DNA from: Pseudoalteromonas xiamenensis
GTDB lineage: Bacteria > Pseudomonadota > Gammaproteobacteria > Enterobacterales > Alteromonadaceae
Assembly (NCBI RefSeq): GCF_030994125.1
Contig: NZ_CP099917.1
Span: forward strand, 2,841,501 to 2,905,500
DNA: 64,000 nucleotides
Direction: 5' to 3'
Numbering within the stretch: position 1 is the first letter of the stretch; each line of letters opens with the position of its first letter. This document shows positions 36,466-45,524 of the stretch, one piece after another. Under the pieces are notes generated by a model. The model was not told where the DNA came from, did not search any database, and saw only the letters and a program-made list of their open reading frames with translations. The translations under genes were made by a program, and so were the position numbers.

Positions 36466-37097
36466 TGGCTAATGCAAAAGACGTAAAACAGGTTCTATTT
36501 GGCCCTGTACTAGCAAATAACCCGATTGCACTTCAAGTACTGGGTATTTGTTCTGCGCTAGCGGTAACATCAAAAATGGAAAAGGCGTTAATCATGTCAA
36601 TCGCATTGACATTGGTTACGGCATTTTCAAGCTTGTTTATCTCAATGCTACGCAATCACATCCCATCGAGCGTTCGTATCATCGTTCAGATGACGATTAT
36701 CGCTTCGTTGGTAATCGTTGTTGACCAAGCGCTTCAAGCGTTTGTTTATTCAACAGCAAAAGAACTCTCGGTATTCGTTGGTCTAATCATTACCAACTGT
36801 ATCGTAATGGGTCGTGCAGAAGCTTATGCAATGAAGTCGCCTCCAATGATGTCATTCCTTGATGGTATCGGTAATGGTTTAGGCTACTCAGCGATGCTAA
36901 TGACCGTTGCTTTCGTTCGTGAATTAGGCGGCTCAGGTTCATTGTTTGGTGTGCAAATTATGCCACTTATCTCTGAGGGTGGTTGGTATCAACCAATGGG
37001 TCTATTGATCCTTCCTCCGAGCTCGTTCTTCATTATTGGTCTTATTATTTGGGCGCTACGCACTTATAAGAAAGATCAAGTAGAAGCGAAGGCGTAA
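36465..37097 (+). CDS. nqrD: Na+-translocating NADH:quinone reductase subunit D
   Basis: NqrD is a six-helix membrane subunit of 210 residues. It carries Cys in LGICSALAV and in [11 protein letters not shown], two of the four ligands of the Fe-S cluster shared with NqrE at the membrane midpoint. GAGAGC precedes the ATG. The inverted topology relative to NqrE is known for this pair. Confidence 0.95.
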   Translation: MANAKDVKQVLFGPVLANNPIALQVLGICSALAVTSKMEKALIMSIALTLVTAFSSLFISMLRNHIPSSVRIIVQMTIIASLVIVVDQALQAFVYSTAKELSVFVGLIITNCIVMGRAEAYAMKSPPMMSFLDGIGNGLGYSAMLMTVAFVRELGGSGSLFGVQIMPLISEGGWYQPMGLLILPPSSFFIIGLIIWALRTYKKDQVEAKA

Positions 37098-37107
37098 GGG
37101 GAGCGAG

Positions 37108-37716
37108 ATGGAACATTACATTAGCTTATTCGTAAAAGCGGTTTTCATTGAAAACTTAGCATTATCATTCTTCCTAGGTATGTGTACATTCTTAGCTGTG
37201 TCTAAGAAAGTAACTACTGCTCTTGGTCTTGGTATTGCGGTAGTTGCGGTACTCGGTATTTCAGTACCTGTAAACAACTTGGTTTACCACGCTATCTTAG
37301 CGCCAGGCTCACTTGAGTGGCTAGGTTTCCCAGAAGCTGACCTGAGCTTCTTGAAATTCCTAACCTTTATCGGTGTTATCGCCGCTCTAGTACAAATTCT
37401 AGAGATGGCTTTAGACAAATACTTCCCAGCGCTTTATAACGCGTTAGGTATTTTCCTTCCGCTAATCACAGTAAACTGTGCGATTTTCGGTGCGGTTTCG
37501 TTCATGGTTGAACGTAACTATAACTTCGGTGAGTCGGTTGTTTACGGTATTGGTGCTGGTGTTGGTTGGGCGCTTGCTATTGTATTGCTAGCAGGTATCC
37601 GTGAGAAGATGAAGTACGCAGACGTGCCAGATGGTCTTCGTGGTTTAGGTATTACCTTTATCACTGTAGGTCTAATGGGTCTTGGCTTCATGTCTTTCTC
37701 TGGTATTTCACTGTAA
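37108..37716 (+). CDS. nqrE: Na+-translocating NADH:quinone reductase subunit E
   Basis: NqrE is homologous to NqrD, with six membrane helices and 202 residues. Its Cys residues in LGMCTFLAV and [10 protein letters not shown] complete the intramembrane Fe-S site. It begins 10 bp after nqrD with a GGGAGCGAG ribosome site. Confidence 0.95.
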   Translation: MEHYISLFVKAVFIENLALSFFLGMCTFLAVSKKVTTALGLGIAVVAVLGISVPVNNLVYHAILAPGSLEWLGFPEADLSFLKFLTFIGVIAALVQILEMALDKYFPALYNALGIFLPLITVNCAIFGAVSFMVERNYNFGESVVYGIGAGVGWALAIVLLAGIREKMKYADVPDGLRGLGITFITVGLMGLGFMSFSGISL

Positions 37717-37733
37717 GGTAGCTAGGAGAAATC

Positions 37734-38960
37734 ATGCTAGAGGTTTATTTAGGCGTAGGTATTTTCATTGCTATCGTAGTAATGCTAGTGCTTATCATCA
37801 TTGCAGCGAAGTCTAAACTTGTTGCTGAAGGTGATGTGACTATCGGTATCAATGGTGATGCTGAAAAAGCAATCAAGATCCCAGCTGGTGGCAAGTTGCT
37901 TGGTGCACTTGCTAACTCAGGTATCTTCGTATCATCGGCGTGTGGTGGCGGTGGCTCATGTGGTCAATGTCGTGTACACGTTCATTCAGGTGGTGGTGAC
38001 ATTCTTCCAACTGAGCTTGACCACATTTCTAAGGGTGAAGCTCGTGAAGGCTGTCGTCTAGCGTGTCAGGTAAACGTTAAATCTGACATGGAAATCGAAC
38101 TTGAAGAGTCAATCTTCGGTGTTAAAAAGTGGGAATGTACTGTTATCTCTAATGATAACAAAGCGACGTTCATCAAAGAACTTAAGCTTGGTATTCCGGA
38201 TGGTGAAATCGTTCCGTTCCGTGCAGGTGGCTACATCCAGATTGAAGCGCCAGCACACCATGTTAAATACGCGGATTACGATATTCCAGAACAATACCGT
38301 GGTGACTGGGAACGTTTTGGTTTCTTCAAGCTTGAATCAAAAGTTGATGAGCCAACGATCCGTGCTTACTCAATGGCTAACTACCCAGAAGAGTTTGGCA
38401 TTATCATGCTTAACGTTCGTATCGCGACTCCGCCACCGAACAACTTAACTTTACCATGTGGTAAAATGTCATCTTACATCTGGTCACTTAAGCCAGGAGA
38501 TAAGGTAACAATTTCAGGTCCATTCGGTGAATTCTTCGCGAAAGACACGGATGCAGAAATGGTATTCGTTGGTGGCGGTGCTGGTATGGCGCCAATGCGT
38601 TCACACATTTTCGACCAATTGAAGCGTCTTAACTCTAAACGTAAGATGTCATTCTGGTACGGTGCTCGTTCTAAACGTGAAATGTTCTACGTGGAAGATT
38701 TCGATGGCTTAGCGGCTGAGAACGATAACTTCGTATGGCACGTAGCCCTTTCAGATCCTCAACCAGAGGACAACTGGGAAGGTTACACAGGCTTCATTCA
38801 CAACGTTCTGTTTGAGAACTACTTGAGAGATCATGAAGCGCCAGAAGATTGTGAGTTCTACATGTGTGGACCTCCGATGATGAATGCTGCGGTAATCAAC
38901 ATGTTGAAAGAATTAGGTGTTGAAGACGAAAACATCCTATTGGATGACTTCGGTGGCTAA
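37734..38960 (+). CDS. nqrF: Na+-translocating NADH:quinone reductase subunit F
   Basis: NqrF is the entry point for electrons from NADH. The 408-residue protein has one N-terminal helix, a 2Fe-2S ferredoxin domain with Cys70, Cys76, Cys79 ([11 protein letters not shown]) and a fourth Cys near 111 (EGCRLAC), then FAD and NADH domains with RAYSMANYP and [20 protein letters not shown] lies upstream of the ATG. A strong terminator follows, so apbE may be expressed less than the pump. Confidence 0.96.
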   Translation: MLEVYLGVGIFIAIVVMLVLIIIAAKSKLVAEGDVTIGINGDAEKAIKIPAGGKLLGALANSGIFVSSACGGGGSCGQCRVHVHSGGGDILPTELDHISKGEAREGCRLACQVNVKSDMEIELEESIFGVKKWECTVISNDNKATFIKELKLGIPDGEIVPFRAGGYIQIEAPAHHVKYADYDIPEQYRGDWERFGFFKLESKVDEPTIRAYSMANYPEEFGIIMLNVRIATPPPNNLTLPCGKMSSYIWSLKPGDKVTISGPFGEFFAKDTDAEMVFVGGGAGMAPMRSHIFDQLKRLNSKRKMSFWYGARSKREMFYVEDFDGLAAENDNFVWHVALSDPQPEDNWEGYTGFIHNVLFENYLRDHEAPEDCEFYMCGPPMMNAAVINMLKELGVEDENILLDDFGG

Positions 38961-38996
38961 ACCATCGTGATGCATATAAGTTAATTTGCATAATCT

Positions 38997-39033
38997 GAAC
39001 CCCTGTGTGAAACACACAGGGGTTCTTTTTTTA
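38997..39033 (+). terminator. Strong terminator between nqrF and apbE
   Basis: A perfect 13-bp stem (GAACCCCTGTGTG, 38997-39009, with 39013-39025) and AAA loop are followed by eight T. It ends the nqrA-F transcript. Confidence 0.93.
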
Positions 39034-39044
39034 GAGGAATTGGA

Positions 39045-40070
39045 ATGACTGAATACCGCTTGGTAAAAAACCTCGCATTAGGCCTATTCGTATCTGGTTT
39101 TTTGTCGGCTTGTAGCCCAGCAAATGAAGAACGGATGCTGGAAATGCATGGCAAAACAATGGGCACTACGTACAGCATTAAAGTGTTTCCCGGAAATGTG
39201 AACATCGAACAAAATGCTTTGCAGGCTGAGATTGATGCTGAACTTGTTGCCGTGAATCAATCAATGTCGACCTACATCCCCGATTCAGAGATAAACACCT
39301 TTAATGCCCTTGAAGCTGGCGTTGTAATGCCAATTAGCGAGGATTTTCGCCGTGTTGTGGCCGAATCGATCCGTTTGGGCAAATCGACACAAACACTCGA
39401 TGTGACTATGGGCCCATTAATCGATTTGTGGGGATTTGGACCAGATAAACGCCCAACTATTCGTCCAAGCCAAACTCAATTGGAGGAGATGGTCTCGCGT
39501 ATTGGTGTTGATAAGTTGGTTCTGACTGAAGAAGGTTTGGAAAAGACAACGAATGGATTACGTTTATCGTTCTCTGCAACAGCTAAGGGTTATGGTATCG
39601 ACAAAGTGGCTGAGCTAATTGAAAAGCATAATATTCATAATTACATGATTGAGATCGGCGGTGAACTTCGTGTCGCTGGGACAAAGGCAGATGGTGAACC
39701 ATGGCGAATTGCGATTGAGCAACCTGATGCACCTATGGGGCAGCGTCAAGTACATCGTGTGTTAGAACCGGGTACCAACGGTATCGCAACTTCGGGTGAT
39801 TACCGTATTTTCTACGAAATGGATGGCGAGATTTATACGCATTTAATCGACCCCGTAACAGGTATGCCTATCAAGCATGATCTCGTTTCTGTCACAGTTC
39901 TACATCCTTCGGCAATGACCGCTGATGGTCTCGCAACAGCGTTGACGGTAATGGGGATGGATAAAGCACAAGCTTACGCAGAAGAGCATCATTTACCGGT
40001 TTATCTTATGAGTAAAACACCAAGTGGTATTCAAACTTGGTCTAGTACAGCCTTTAAACCATATTTGTGA
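39045..40070 (+). CDS. apbE: FAD:protein FMN transferase ApbE
   Basis: ApbE transfers FMN from FAD to the Thr of SGAT motifs in NqrB and NqrC. The 341-residue protein is a lipoprotein (lipobox LSAC, Cys about 23), so it acts on the periplasmic side. Family motifs present are GTTYSIKV, STYIPDSEIN, SATAKGYGID and the C-terminal THLIDPVTGMP with a following ADGLATALTVMG. It lies after the nqr operon and a strong terminator, and AGAGGAA precedes the ATG. Position and pathway agree. Confidence 0.95.
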   Translation: MTEYRLVKNLALGLFVSGFLSACSPANEERMLEMHGKTMGTTYSIKVFPGNVNIEQNALQAEIDAELVAVNQSMSTYIPDSEINTFNALEAGVVMPISEDFRRVVAESIRLGKSTQTLDVTMGPLIDLWGFGPDKRPTIRPSQTQLEEMVSRIGVDKLVLTEEGLEKTTNGLRLSFSATAKGYGIDKVAELIEKHNIHNYMIEIGGELRVAGTKADGEPWRIAIEQPDAPMGQRQVHRVLEPGTNGIATSGDYRIFYEMDGEIYTHLIDPVTGMPIKHDLVSVTVLHPSAMTADGLATALTVMGMDKAQAYAEEHHLPVYLMSKTPSGIQTWSSTAFKPYL

Positions 40071-40099
40071 GCAAGGTTTAAGCGCGCTATAATAGCGCG
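40065..40099 (+). promoter_or_regulatory. Sigma-70-type promoter of nqrM inside a palindrome
   Basis: TTGTGA (40065-40070, overlapping the apbE stop) and TATAAT (40088-40093) are spaced exactly 17 bp apart. The -10 box sits at the centre of the palindrome CGCGCTATAATAGCGCG (40083-40099). This fits a strong promoter that could be occluded by a dimeric regulator. Confidence 0.65.
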
Positions 40100-40110
40100 G
40101 TCCGTTGCCA

Positions 40111-40130
40111 GCCTGACTTTGCGGTCAGGC
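40111..40130 (+). promoter_or_regulatory. Leader hairpin upstream of nqrM
   Basis: GCCTGAC (40111-40117) pairs with GTCAGGC (40124-40130), followed by TTCGATTTTA. It could be a weak terminator for apbE or a leader structure in the nqrM transcript, about 22 bp before the ATG. Confidence 0.45.
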
Positions 40131-40152
40131 TTCGATTTTAAGGGTTAAAGCA

Positions 40153-40365
40153 ATGTCGTTGATTCTTCTTACTTTTGGTTTATTAATTCTAATTGTACTC
40201 GCTATGGCAGTCGGTGTTCTGGTTCAGAAAAAGTCGATGGCAAGCAGCTGTGGTGGTTTAGGTTCAATGGGTATTGATAAAGTGTGCGATTGCGATGACC
40301 CATGTGATAAACGCAAAAAGCGCTTAGCGAGAGAGCAAGTTTGGAAAGACAACCAAATTCTGTGA
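40153..40365 (+). CDS. nqrM: Na+-NQR maturation protein NqrM
   Basis: NqrM (formerly DUF539) is needed to assemble the Fe-S site between NqrD and NqrE. The 70-residue protein has one N-terminal helix (residues about 3-25) and conserved cysteines in SSCGGL and KVCDCDDPCD, followed by a basic tail KRKKRLAREQ. The presence of nqr genes just upstream confirms the name. It appears to have its own promoter and terminator. Confidence 0.95.
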   Translation: MSLILLTFGLLILIVLAMAVGVLVQKKSMASSCGGLGSMGIDKVCDCDDPCDKRKKRLAREQVWKDNQIL

Positions 40366-40380
40366 TACGAATATTGATTA

Positions 40381-40407
40381 AAAAATGCGGGCAAGGCTCG
40401 CATTTTT
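40381..40407 (+). terminator. Terminator of nqrM
   Basis: AAAAATGCG (40381-40389) pairs with CGCATTTTT (40399-40407), with further pairing inside the loop. Confidence 0.85.
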
Positions 40408-40468
40408 TATGCTCGTTATCTTCTTAACAAAAGCACCGTTGTGACTGTGCAGGCAAAAGGAACCGAGT

Positions 40469-41053
40469 ATGAAATTGCATTTTATTCGCCATGCGCAACC
40501 TACAACAAAAGGTGTGCTATTAGGGCGAACTGACGCTCACCTGCAGTACCCTGTGGCATTGAGCCGCTATGCCAAATCCCTGATAGGAAGCCGGTTCGAC
40601 ACAATTTATGTTTCGCCTTTGGAGCGTACTCAGCAAACGTTGGATGCGCTCAATGTATCTGGTGATGTGGTGCTCGACAGTGCGATTGTTGAATGTGATT
40701 TTGGTCATTGGGATGGGAAAACATACGAATGGCTTTGGAGGCACGCCGCCCAGATTGGACAATTTTGGTCTGATCCTTGGTCTGTAACGCCGCCTGACGG
40801 CGAAACGATGACAGACTTTGCGACACGCTGTCATGGATTTTTAAAACGACTTTTGAATACGAGCAAGGCCGAGGAAAACGTGCTGGTAATTAGTCATGCA
40901 GGCGTTTTAAAGTTCGTTTATTTTCATGTGCTTGGAATTGAAGAACCCTCAGGGACACAGCTGGCAGCGATTGAATTTAATTACTTAACTGGATTTAGTC
41001 TAGACGTGTTTATTGACGATCAAGGTGTACGTTGGCCAAAAGTTGTATTTTAG
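40469..41053 (+). CDS. cobC: Alpha-ribazole phosphatase-like histidine phosphatase
   Basis: This protein of the phosphoglycerate-mutase-like superfamily has IRHAQPTT with the catalytic His, YVSPLERTQQT, an acidic CDFGHWDG and a second His in VISHAGVLKF. Length is 194 residues. CobC removes the 5'-phosphate from alpha-ribazole phosphate (or adenosylcobalamin phosphate), and the neighbouring cobalamin genes support this. It lies upstream of the riboswitch and so would not be controlled by it. Confidence 0.82.
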   Translation: MKLHFIRHAQPTTKGVLLGRTDAHLQYPVALSRYAKSLIGSRFDTIYVSPLERTQQTLDALNVSGDVVLDSAIVECDFGHWDGKTYEWLWRHAAQIGQFWSDPWSVTPPDGETMTDFATRCHGFLKRLLNTSKAEENVLVISHAGVLKFVYFHVLGIEEPSGTQLAAIEFNYLTGFSLDVFIDDQGVRWPKVVF

Positions 41054-41084
41054 ACGTCTAGACTTCATAATAGCGGAATTATTG

Positions 41085-41266
41085 CGTATTAGCAGATATT
41101 GGGAAGAAGGTGCGAATCCTTCACTGTCCCCGCAACTGTAATTGAAGGCGTGCCTTCACGCGGTATCAGTTTTGCGTCTAGTCAACATGACCTTGTCGAT
41201 ATCACAAGGTTGTTGCAAAGGATGCTAAGCATTGCCGCGAATAAGTCAGATACCAAGGCTAATACG
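41085..41266 (+). promoter_or_regulatory. Cobalamin riboswitch
   Basis: The conserved core at 41101-41140 reads GGGAAGAAGGTGCGAATCC, then CACTGTCCCCGCAACTGTAA. The B12-box region GTCAGATACC is near 41245-41254. A perfect 9-bp P1 closing stem, CGTATTAGC (41085-41093) with GCTAATACG (41258-41266), frames it. It lies 74 bases before the btuD start and should lower expression of the downstream operon when adenosylcobalamin is plentiful. The switch mechanism (terminator or ribosome-site sequestration) is not evident. Confidence 0.95.
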
Positions 41267-41340
41267 AGTACTTGAGCGGGCGCACTCAGGTCAAAGCGCT
41301 CAATAGAGTGGCTTTGCGGTGCCCAAAATTCAGAGGCACT

Positions 41341-42141
41341 ATGGCAAATTTAGCTTGTTCAGACACGCTCATTCAGATTGATCATCTTTGCGTCGAAAAA
41401 GGGAATAAGTCCCTTATCAACGACGTCTCTTTTTCTATTTCTCGCGGAGAGTTTGTTGGATTGATTGGCCCTAACGGTGCTGGTAAATCGACGCTATTGC
41501 GTTGCTTATATCGTTATTTCCAACCATCGTCGGGTAATTTGCTGTTCCAAGGGAAACCGATTGAAGTGGTGTCTCTAAAGCAGTACGCGAAGCAAGTTGC
41601 TGTCGTTCTACAGGAAGTCGGAAATGACTTTAATCTCGCCGTTGTCGATGTCATTTTAATGGGGTTAACACCGCATAAACCGCTTTTTTCAAACTATACC
41701 TCTGATGATAGAGCGAAGGTCATGCAGTCACTGAATGCGGTTGGTTTGGCTCTCAAGGCCTCACAGTCCTATTCCAGTTTATCAGGAGGAGAGCGACAGC
41801 GAGTGATGATAGCCAAAGCGATGGTCCAGCAGCCTGAGTTACTGATAATGGACGAGCCAACAAGTCACTTGGACGTTAAATATCAGATTCAAATTATGGA
41901 GCTCGCAAAGGCAATGAACGTCACCGTGATAGCCTCATTCCACGACTTAAACCTTGCCGGTGCGCTTTGTGAGCGTATTTTGGTGCTTAAATCAGGCGAG
42001 TTAATTGCTAACGGTTGTCCCATTGATGTATTGACAAATGAACTTCTAAGCGCAGTTTTTGGCGTCTGTGCAGAGGTCGATATTCTTCACTCCGGTTCAA
42101 AAGCCATTCCTCATATTCGTTATCACTATGGGTATATTTGA
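41341..42141 (+). CDS. btuD: Vitamin B12 ABC transporter ATP-binding protein BtuD
   Basis: This is the ATPase of the BtuCD-F importer. Motifs: Walker A GPNGAGKST, signature LSGGERQR, Walker B LLIMDEPTSHLD and His in SFHDLNLA, all typical of the FecCD/BtuCD type. I start at ATG 41341 (MANLACSDTL), because the longer in-frame reading from 41272 lies in the riboswitch expression platform. The next gene begins one base after its stop. Sequence alone cannot exclude a siderophore importer, but the B12 context decides. Confidence 0.87.
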   Translation: MANLACSDTLIQIDHLCVEKGNKSLINDVSFSISRGEFVGLIGPNGAGKSTLLRCLYRYFQPSSGNLLFQGKPIEVVSLKQYAKQVAVVLQEVGNDFNLAVVDVILMGLTPHKPLFSNYTSDDRAKVMQSLNAVGLALKASQSYSSLSGGERQRVMIAKAMVQQPELLIMDEPTSHLDVKYQIQIMELAKAMNVTVIASFHDLNLAGALCERILVLKSGELIANGCPIDVLTNELLSAVFGVCAEVDILHSGSKAIPHIRYHYGYI

Positions 42142-42142
42142 G

Positions 42143-43153
42143 ATGCCGAATAATGCGATGAAACAAAGTTTGGTCGTGAGCATCTTGTTCTTGGCGGTGC
42201 TTGGCAGTTTTATGACATCGATGATGTTAGGGGCGGTAACGGTGTCGTTGGCTGATGTATTACAGGCGTTGATTAACGCTGAGCCAAGTAATTTAATGCA
42301 AAAAATTGTGATTGAGCTCAGACTTCCTCGGGCCATTTTAGCGTTTACCGCGGGAGCTGGACTTTCTCTGGCGGGAGTCATACTGCAAACCGTTACTCGA
42401 AATCCACTTGCTGACCCCTATCTGTTTGGTATTTCTTCAGGCGCCTCGTTTGGGGTGGTCTTGCTCTTTTCACTTACAGGCATTCAAGCTGGATTGGTCA
42501 TTGCGGGAGCGGCCTTTTTAGGTAGTACGCTGGCGGTCAGTTTGTTGATAGCACTGGCATTAAGCGTGAGAAGTTCCCAAGTTGAAGTGTTGCTACTAGC
42601 GGGAGTCGCATTGTCCTTCTTATTCAGTGCGCTCACGAGTCTATTGCTGTATTGGACTGATCCAGAAGCCATCAGTGCGATTCTTTTTTGGAACTTAGGT
42701 AGCTTTGGTCGAGCCGATTGGCAGTGGTTATGGTTGCCAGTTACGGTAGTGCTGAGTGCGTGTGCCATTTTGCTGCTTTATCGTCGTTCATTGAATGCAT
42801 TGCTACTCGGTGATGAATCAGCTACTACGGTTGGTGTAAATGCGGGTCGACTGCGTGTGGCGATGTTATTAATCAGCTCACTGATTACCGCAGTGCTTGT
42901 AGCAAGTTGCGGAGGTGTTGGTTTTGTCGGTTTGATGATCCCACACATTGTGCGATTTTTTATTTCGCAAGCCAAAGTGTCGGGTCTACTCGCGACGTTT
43001 TTAACGGGTGGTTTGTTTATGCTCTGGGTCGACATTGTCGCGCGTTCACTTCTGGACAATCAGGAGCTACCTGTTGGCGTCATCACCGCTTCCATTGGCA
43101 GTTTATTCTTCCTTATCCTTTTGCTGCTCCGCAGCCGGACTCGCGCTTTATGA
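42143..43153 (+). CDS. btuC: Vitamin B12 ABC transporter permease BtuC
   Basis: This FecCD-family permease has about 10 membrane helices and 336 residues from ATG 42143. It contains LRLPRAILAFTAGAGLSLAG, NPLADPYLFGISSGASFG and the coupling-helix region GGVGFVGLMIPHIVR. Alternative starts are ATG 42128 and 42158. Transport of cobalamin or cobinamide is inferred from the operon. Its last bases overlap the cobT start (ATGA). Confidence 0.87.
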   Translation: MPNNAMKQSLVVSILFLAVLGSFMTSMMLGAVTVSLADVLQALINAEPSNLMQKIVIELRLPRAILAFTAGAGLSLAGVILQTVTRNPLADPYLFGISSGASFGVVLLFSLTGIQAGLVIAGAAFLGSTLAVSLLIALALSVRSSQVEVLLLAGVALSFLFSALTSLLLYWTDPEAISAILFWNLGSFGRADWQWLWLPVTVVLSACAILLLYRRSLNALLLGDESATTVGVNAGRLRVAMLLISSLITAVLVASCGGVGFVGLMIPHIVRFFISQAKVSGLLATFLTGGLFMLWVDIVARSLLDNQELPVGVITASIGSLFFLILLLLRSRTRAL

Positions 43154-44211
43154 CATTGAATACACTTTTTGATATCCCGCCACTTAACACAAAGCTTAAA
43201 CGGGTGTGCCAGGCTCGGATCGACAATAAAACCAAACCGTTAGGCGCTCTTGGACTGCTCGAACCGTTGGCTTTGCAGTTAGCACTTATTTTAACGCGTT
43301 CTGAGTACAATCAAATCGAACTTGGTAAACCGCAAATGCTTATCTTTGCGGGGGATCATGGTATCGCGGCCGAAGGAGTGTCGATTGCACCAAGTGAAGT
43401 AACGGGTCAAATGGTCGCTAACTTTGCAAACGGTGGTGCGGCAATCAACGCATTGTGCCAAACCTTAGGCTGGCAACTCAGCGTTGTGGATTGCGGTATA
43501 TTGGTAAAGCCAGAGTCTGAACTAAATGTAATTTCTCAACGTTTAGGTACTTCAACAAATGCTTTTCATCGTGCGCCTGCCATGGATCGCGAGACGCTTG
43601 ATCGTGGTTTTGACTTGGCCAACGCTCTTATCAATAACATGCTTGAGAAAGGGACGAAGGTCTTTGCGTTTGGTGAAATGGGCATCGGCAACACGACATC
43701 TGCTTCGGCAATATTTTCCGCGATATCGTTGCTTTCACCTAAAGAAACGGTCGGTAAGGGGACTGGTGTAAGCGAAGAGATTGTAACGAAAAAGCAAAAG
43801 CTCATTGCAGAAGCGTTATCGCTTCATCACGAGCAGCTAAATACGTCGATAGGTGTACTACAGCATCTCGGAGGCTATGAAATTGTGCAAATGGTGGCGA
43901 GTATGTTGACTGTTGCAAAAGCACAAAAGGTTGTCGTGGTAGATGGCTTTATCGCCACAGCAGCGGCATTAATAGCGACTAAACTAGCGCCGAACGCAAA
44001 GGATTACATGATTTTTGCCCACTGCTCTGGCGAACAAGGGCATAAAAAAATGCTGGAATATTTAGGGGTAACGCCGTTGCTGAATATAGGGCTACGGCTG
44101 GGTGAAGGCACTGGGGCCGCACTTGCATTGCCTTTGCTACAAAGTGCTGCCGCCTTTTACAACGATATGGCGAGTTTTTCCGATGCGAATGTCACAGAGG
44201 TGAATGGATGA
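43150..44211 (+). CDS. cobT: Nicotinate-nucleotide:dimethylbenzimidazole phosphoribosyltransferase
   Basis: CobT makes alpha-ribazole phosphate, the lower-ligand precursor. The 353-residue protein (family about 350) contains IDNKTKPLGALGLLE near the N-terminus, FAGDHGIAAEGVS, GEMGIGNTTSASA and the C-terminal EGTGAALALPLL. The catalytic Glu lies in the last block. ATG 43150 overlaps the permease stop; the long reading from 42907 lies in the permease gene and is rejected. Confidence 0.93.
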   Translation: MTLNTLFDIPPLNTKLKRVCQARIDNKTKPLGALGLLEPLALQLALILTRSEYNQIELGKPQMLIFAGDHGIAAEGVSIAPSEVTGQMVANFANGGAAINALCQTLGWQLSVVDCGILVKPESELNVISQRLGTSTNAFHRAPAMDRETLDRGFDLANALINNMLEKGTKVFAFGEMGIGNTTSASAIFSAISLLSPKETVGKGTGVSEEIVTKKQKLIAEALSLHHEQLNTSIGVLQHLGGYEIVQMVASMLTVAKAQKVVVVDGFIATAAALIATKLAPNAKDYMIFAHCSGEQGHKKMLEYLGVTPLLNIGLRLGEGTGAALALPLLQSAAAFYNDMASFSDANVTEVNG

Positions 44212-44987
44212 ACCTGAATGGGTTGCAATTTAAATTAGCCTTAGTGTTTTTAACGCGCTTACCGATAAAGATTCAACAGGAGGTGGAAGAAGAATCCATT
44301 AATCTTGCGTCGGGCTACTTCGCGTTGGTTGGCCTGATTATCGCGCTGATGCTCAGTGTGGCATATCTTGTTGTTGGACTTATTTTTCCCGCTGAACTCG
44401 CTATTTTACTTCTCTTGGCTTTCTCGTTGTTGCTTACGGGGGCATTTCATGAAGATGGCTTTGCAGATGTCTGGGACGGATTTGGCGGTGGCTGGACGCA
44501 AAATCAGAAGCTAGAGATTATGAAAGACAGTAGGCTTGGTACCTACGGCGCATCTGCGTTAGTGATTTTATTACTATCAAAATACATCAGCTTGTATATC
44601 TTAGCATTTGGTGCCTGGCAAGTCGTTACAGCCCTCGTGCTTGGGCATGTGTTGAGTCGCGCATTTGCAACAGCCGTGATTGGGCAATTGCCCTACGTAC
44701 AGGCTGATGCCGAATCGAAAGTAAAACCGGTTGCTAAACACTTAAACCCTGAAAGCGCGCAGTTATTGTGGCTCACAAGTGCTGCCGTGTTGCTGTTAAC
44801 TTGGATGTTGACCCCGTTGAGTTTTTATGGACTTTGCGGTTTGTGTGTGGTTCTTTTTGCGGTGCAAAGCCTATGTAAACAGTGGTTCAAAGCACAGCTT
44901 CAAGGCTATACGGGAGATTGTTTGGGCGCAGCTCAGCAATGCTTGGAGCTAACCGTATACTTCTATTTGGTGGCTATATTGGCATGA
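44208..44987 (+). CDS. cobS: Adenosylcobinamide-GDP ribazoletransferase
   Basis: CobS joins adenosylcobinamide-GDP and alpha-ribazole phosphate, giving the cobalamin (phosphate). The 259-residue membrane protein has several helices, the LVFLTRLPI start and the acidic motif HEDGFADVWDGFGGG, the presumed metal site, followed by MKDSRLGTYG. Its ATG overlaps cobT (ATGA) and its stop overlaps cobU. Confidence 0.93.
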   Translation: MNLNGLQFKLALVFLTRLPIKIQQEVEEESINLASGYFALVGLIIALMLSVAYLVVGLIFPAELAILLLLAFSLLLTGAFHEDGFADVWDGFGGGWTQNQKLEIMKDSRLGTYGASALVILLLSKYISLYILAFGAWQVVTALVLGHVLSRAFATAVIGQLPYVQADAESKVKPVAKHLNPESAQLLWLTSAAVLLLTWMLTPLSFYGLCGLCVVLFAVQSLCKQWFKAQLQGYTGDCLGAAQQCLELTVYFYLVAILA

Positions 44988-45514
44988 GTATCGAACTTTT
45001 TTTAGGTGGCGCTCGCTCCGGCAAAAGCCGATTAGCCGAAGAGCGTGCGTTGCAAATATTTGCGAAACATCTAGAGTGCAGATTGACCTATGTTGCTACC
45101 GCAACGGCGAACGATGAAGAGATGCAGGCGCGGATCAAGCAGCATCAAGCCCAACGCGATGGTCGTTGGATGGTTGTGGAAGAACCGTTTGAGTTAACTC
45201 AAACGCTGAGCCGCTTCACTGAAAAGGATGTGGTTTTGGTAGATTGTCTCACCCTTTGGTTAACAAATTGGCTATGCGACAGAGGACTAGAAGCTTATTT
45301 GGTTGAACGTTCAAAATTACTCGCCATATTGGCACAAAGCCGCGCGCACATTTTAATGGTCAGCAACGAAGTAGGCCATGGCATTGTGCCCATGGGGGTA
45401 TTAAGTCGTCAGTTTGTTGATGAATCAGGTCGATTGCATCAGATGCTTGCCCAAGTGGCGTCACGTGTTGATTTTATTATTGCGGGATTACCGCTCACGA
45501 TGAAACCGAGTTAG
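44984..45514 (+). CDS. cobU: Cobinamide kinase/cobinamide-phosphate guanylyltransferase
   Basis: CobU phosphorylates adenosylcobinamide and adds GMP. The 176-residue protein (family about 180) starts [20 protein letters not shown] with the P-loop, then shows [13 protein letters not shown] and a C-terminal VGHGIVP segment. The ATG overlaps cobS by 4 bp. The longer in-frame reading from 44882 is rejected because it lies in cobS. Confidence 0.94.
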   Translation: MSIELFLGGARSGKSRLAEERALQIFAKHLECRLTYVATATANDEEMQARIKQHQAQRDGRWMVVEEPFELTQTLSRFTEKDVVLVDCLTLWLTNWLCDRGLEAYLVERSKLLAILAQSRAHILMVSNEVGHGIVPMGVLSRQFVDESGRLHQMLAQVASRVDFIIAGLPLTMKPS

Positions 45515-45524
45515 GAATAACGCA

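Noticed and set aside
42907..43149. In-frame N-terminal extension of cobT
   Set aside because: It lies within the permease gene in another frame and does not match CobT; the ATG at 43150 overlaps the permease stop and fits the family length.
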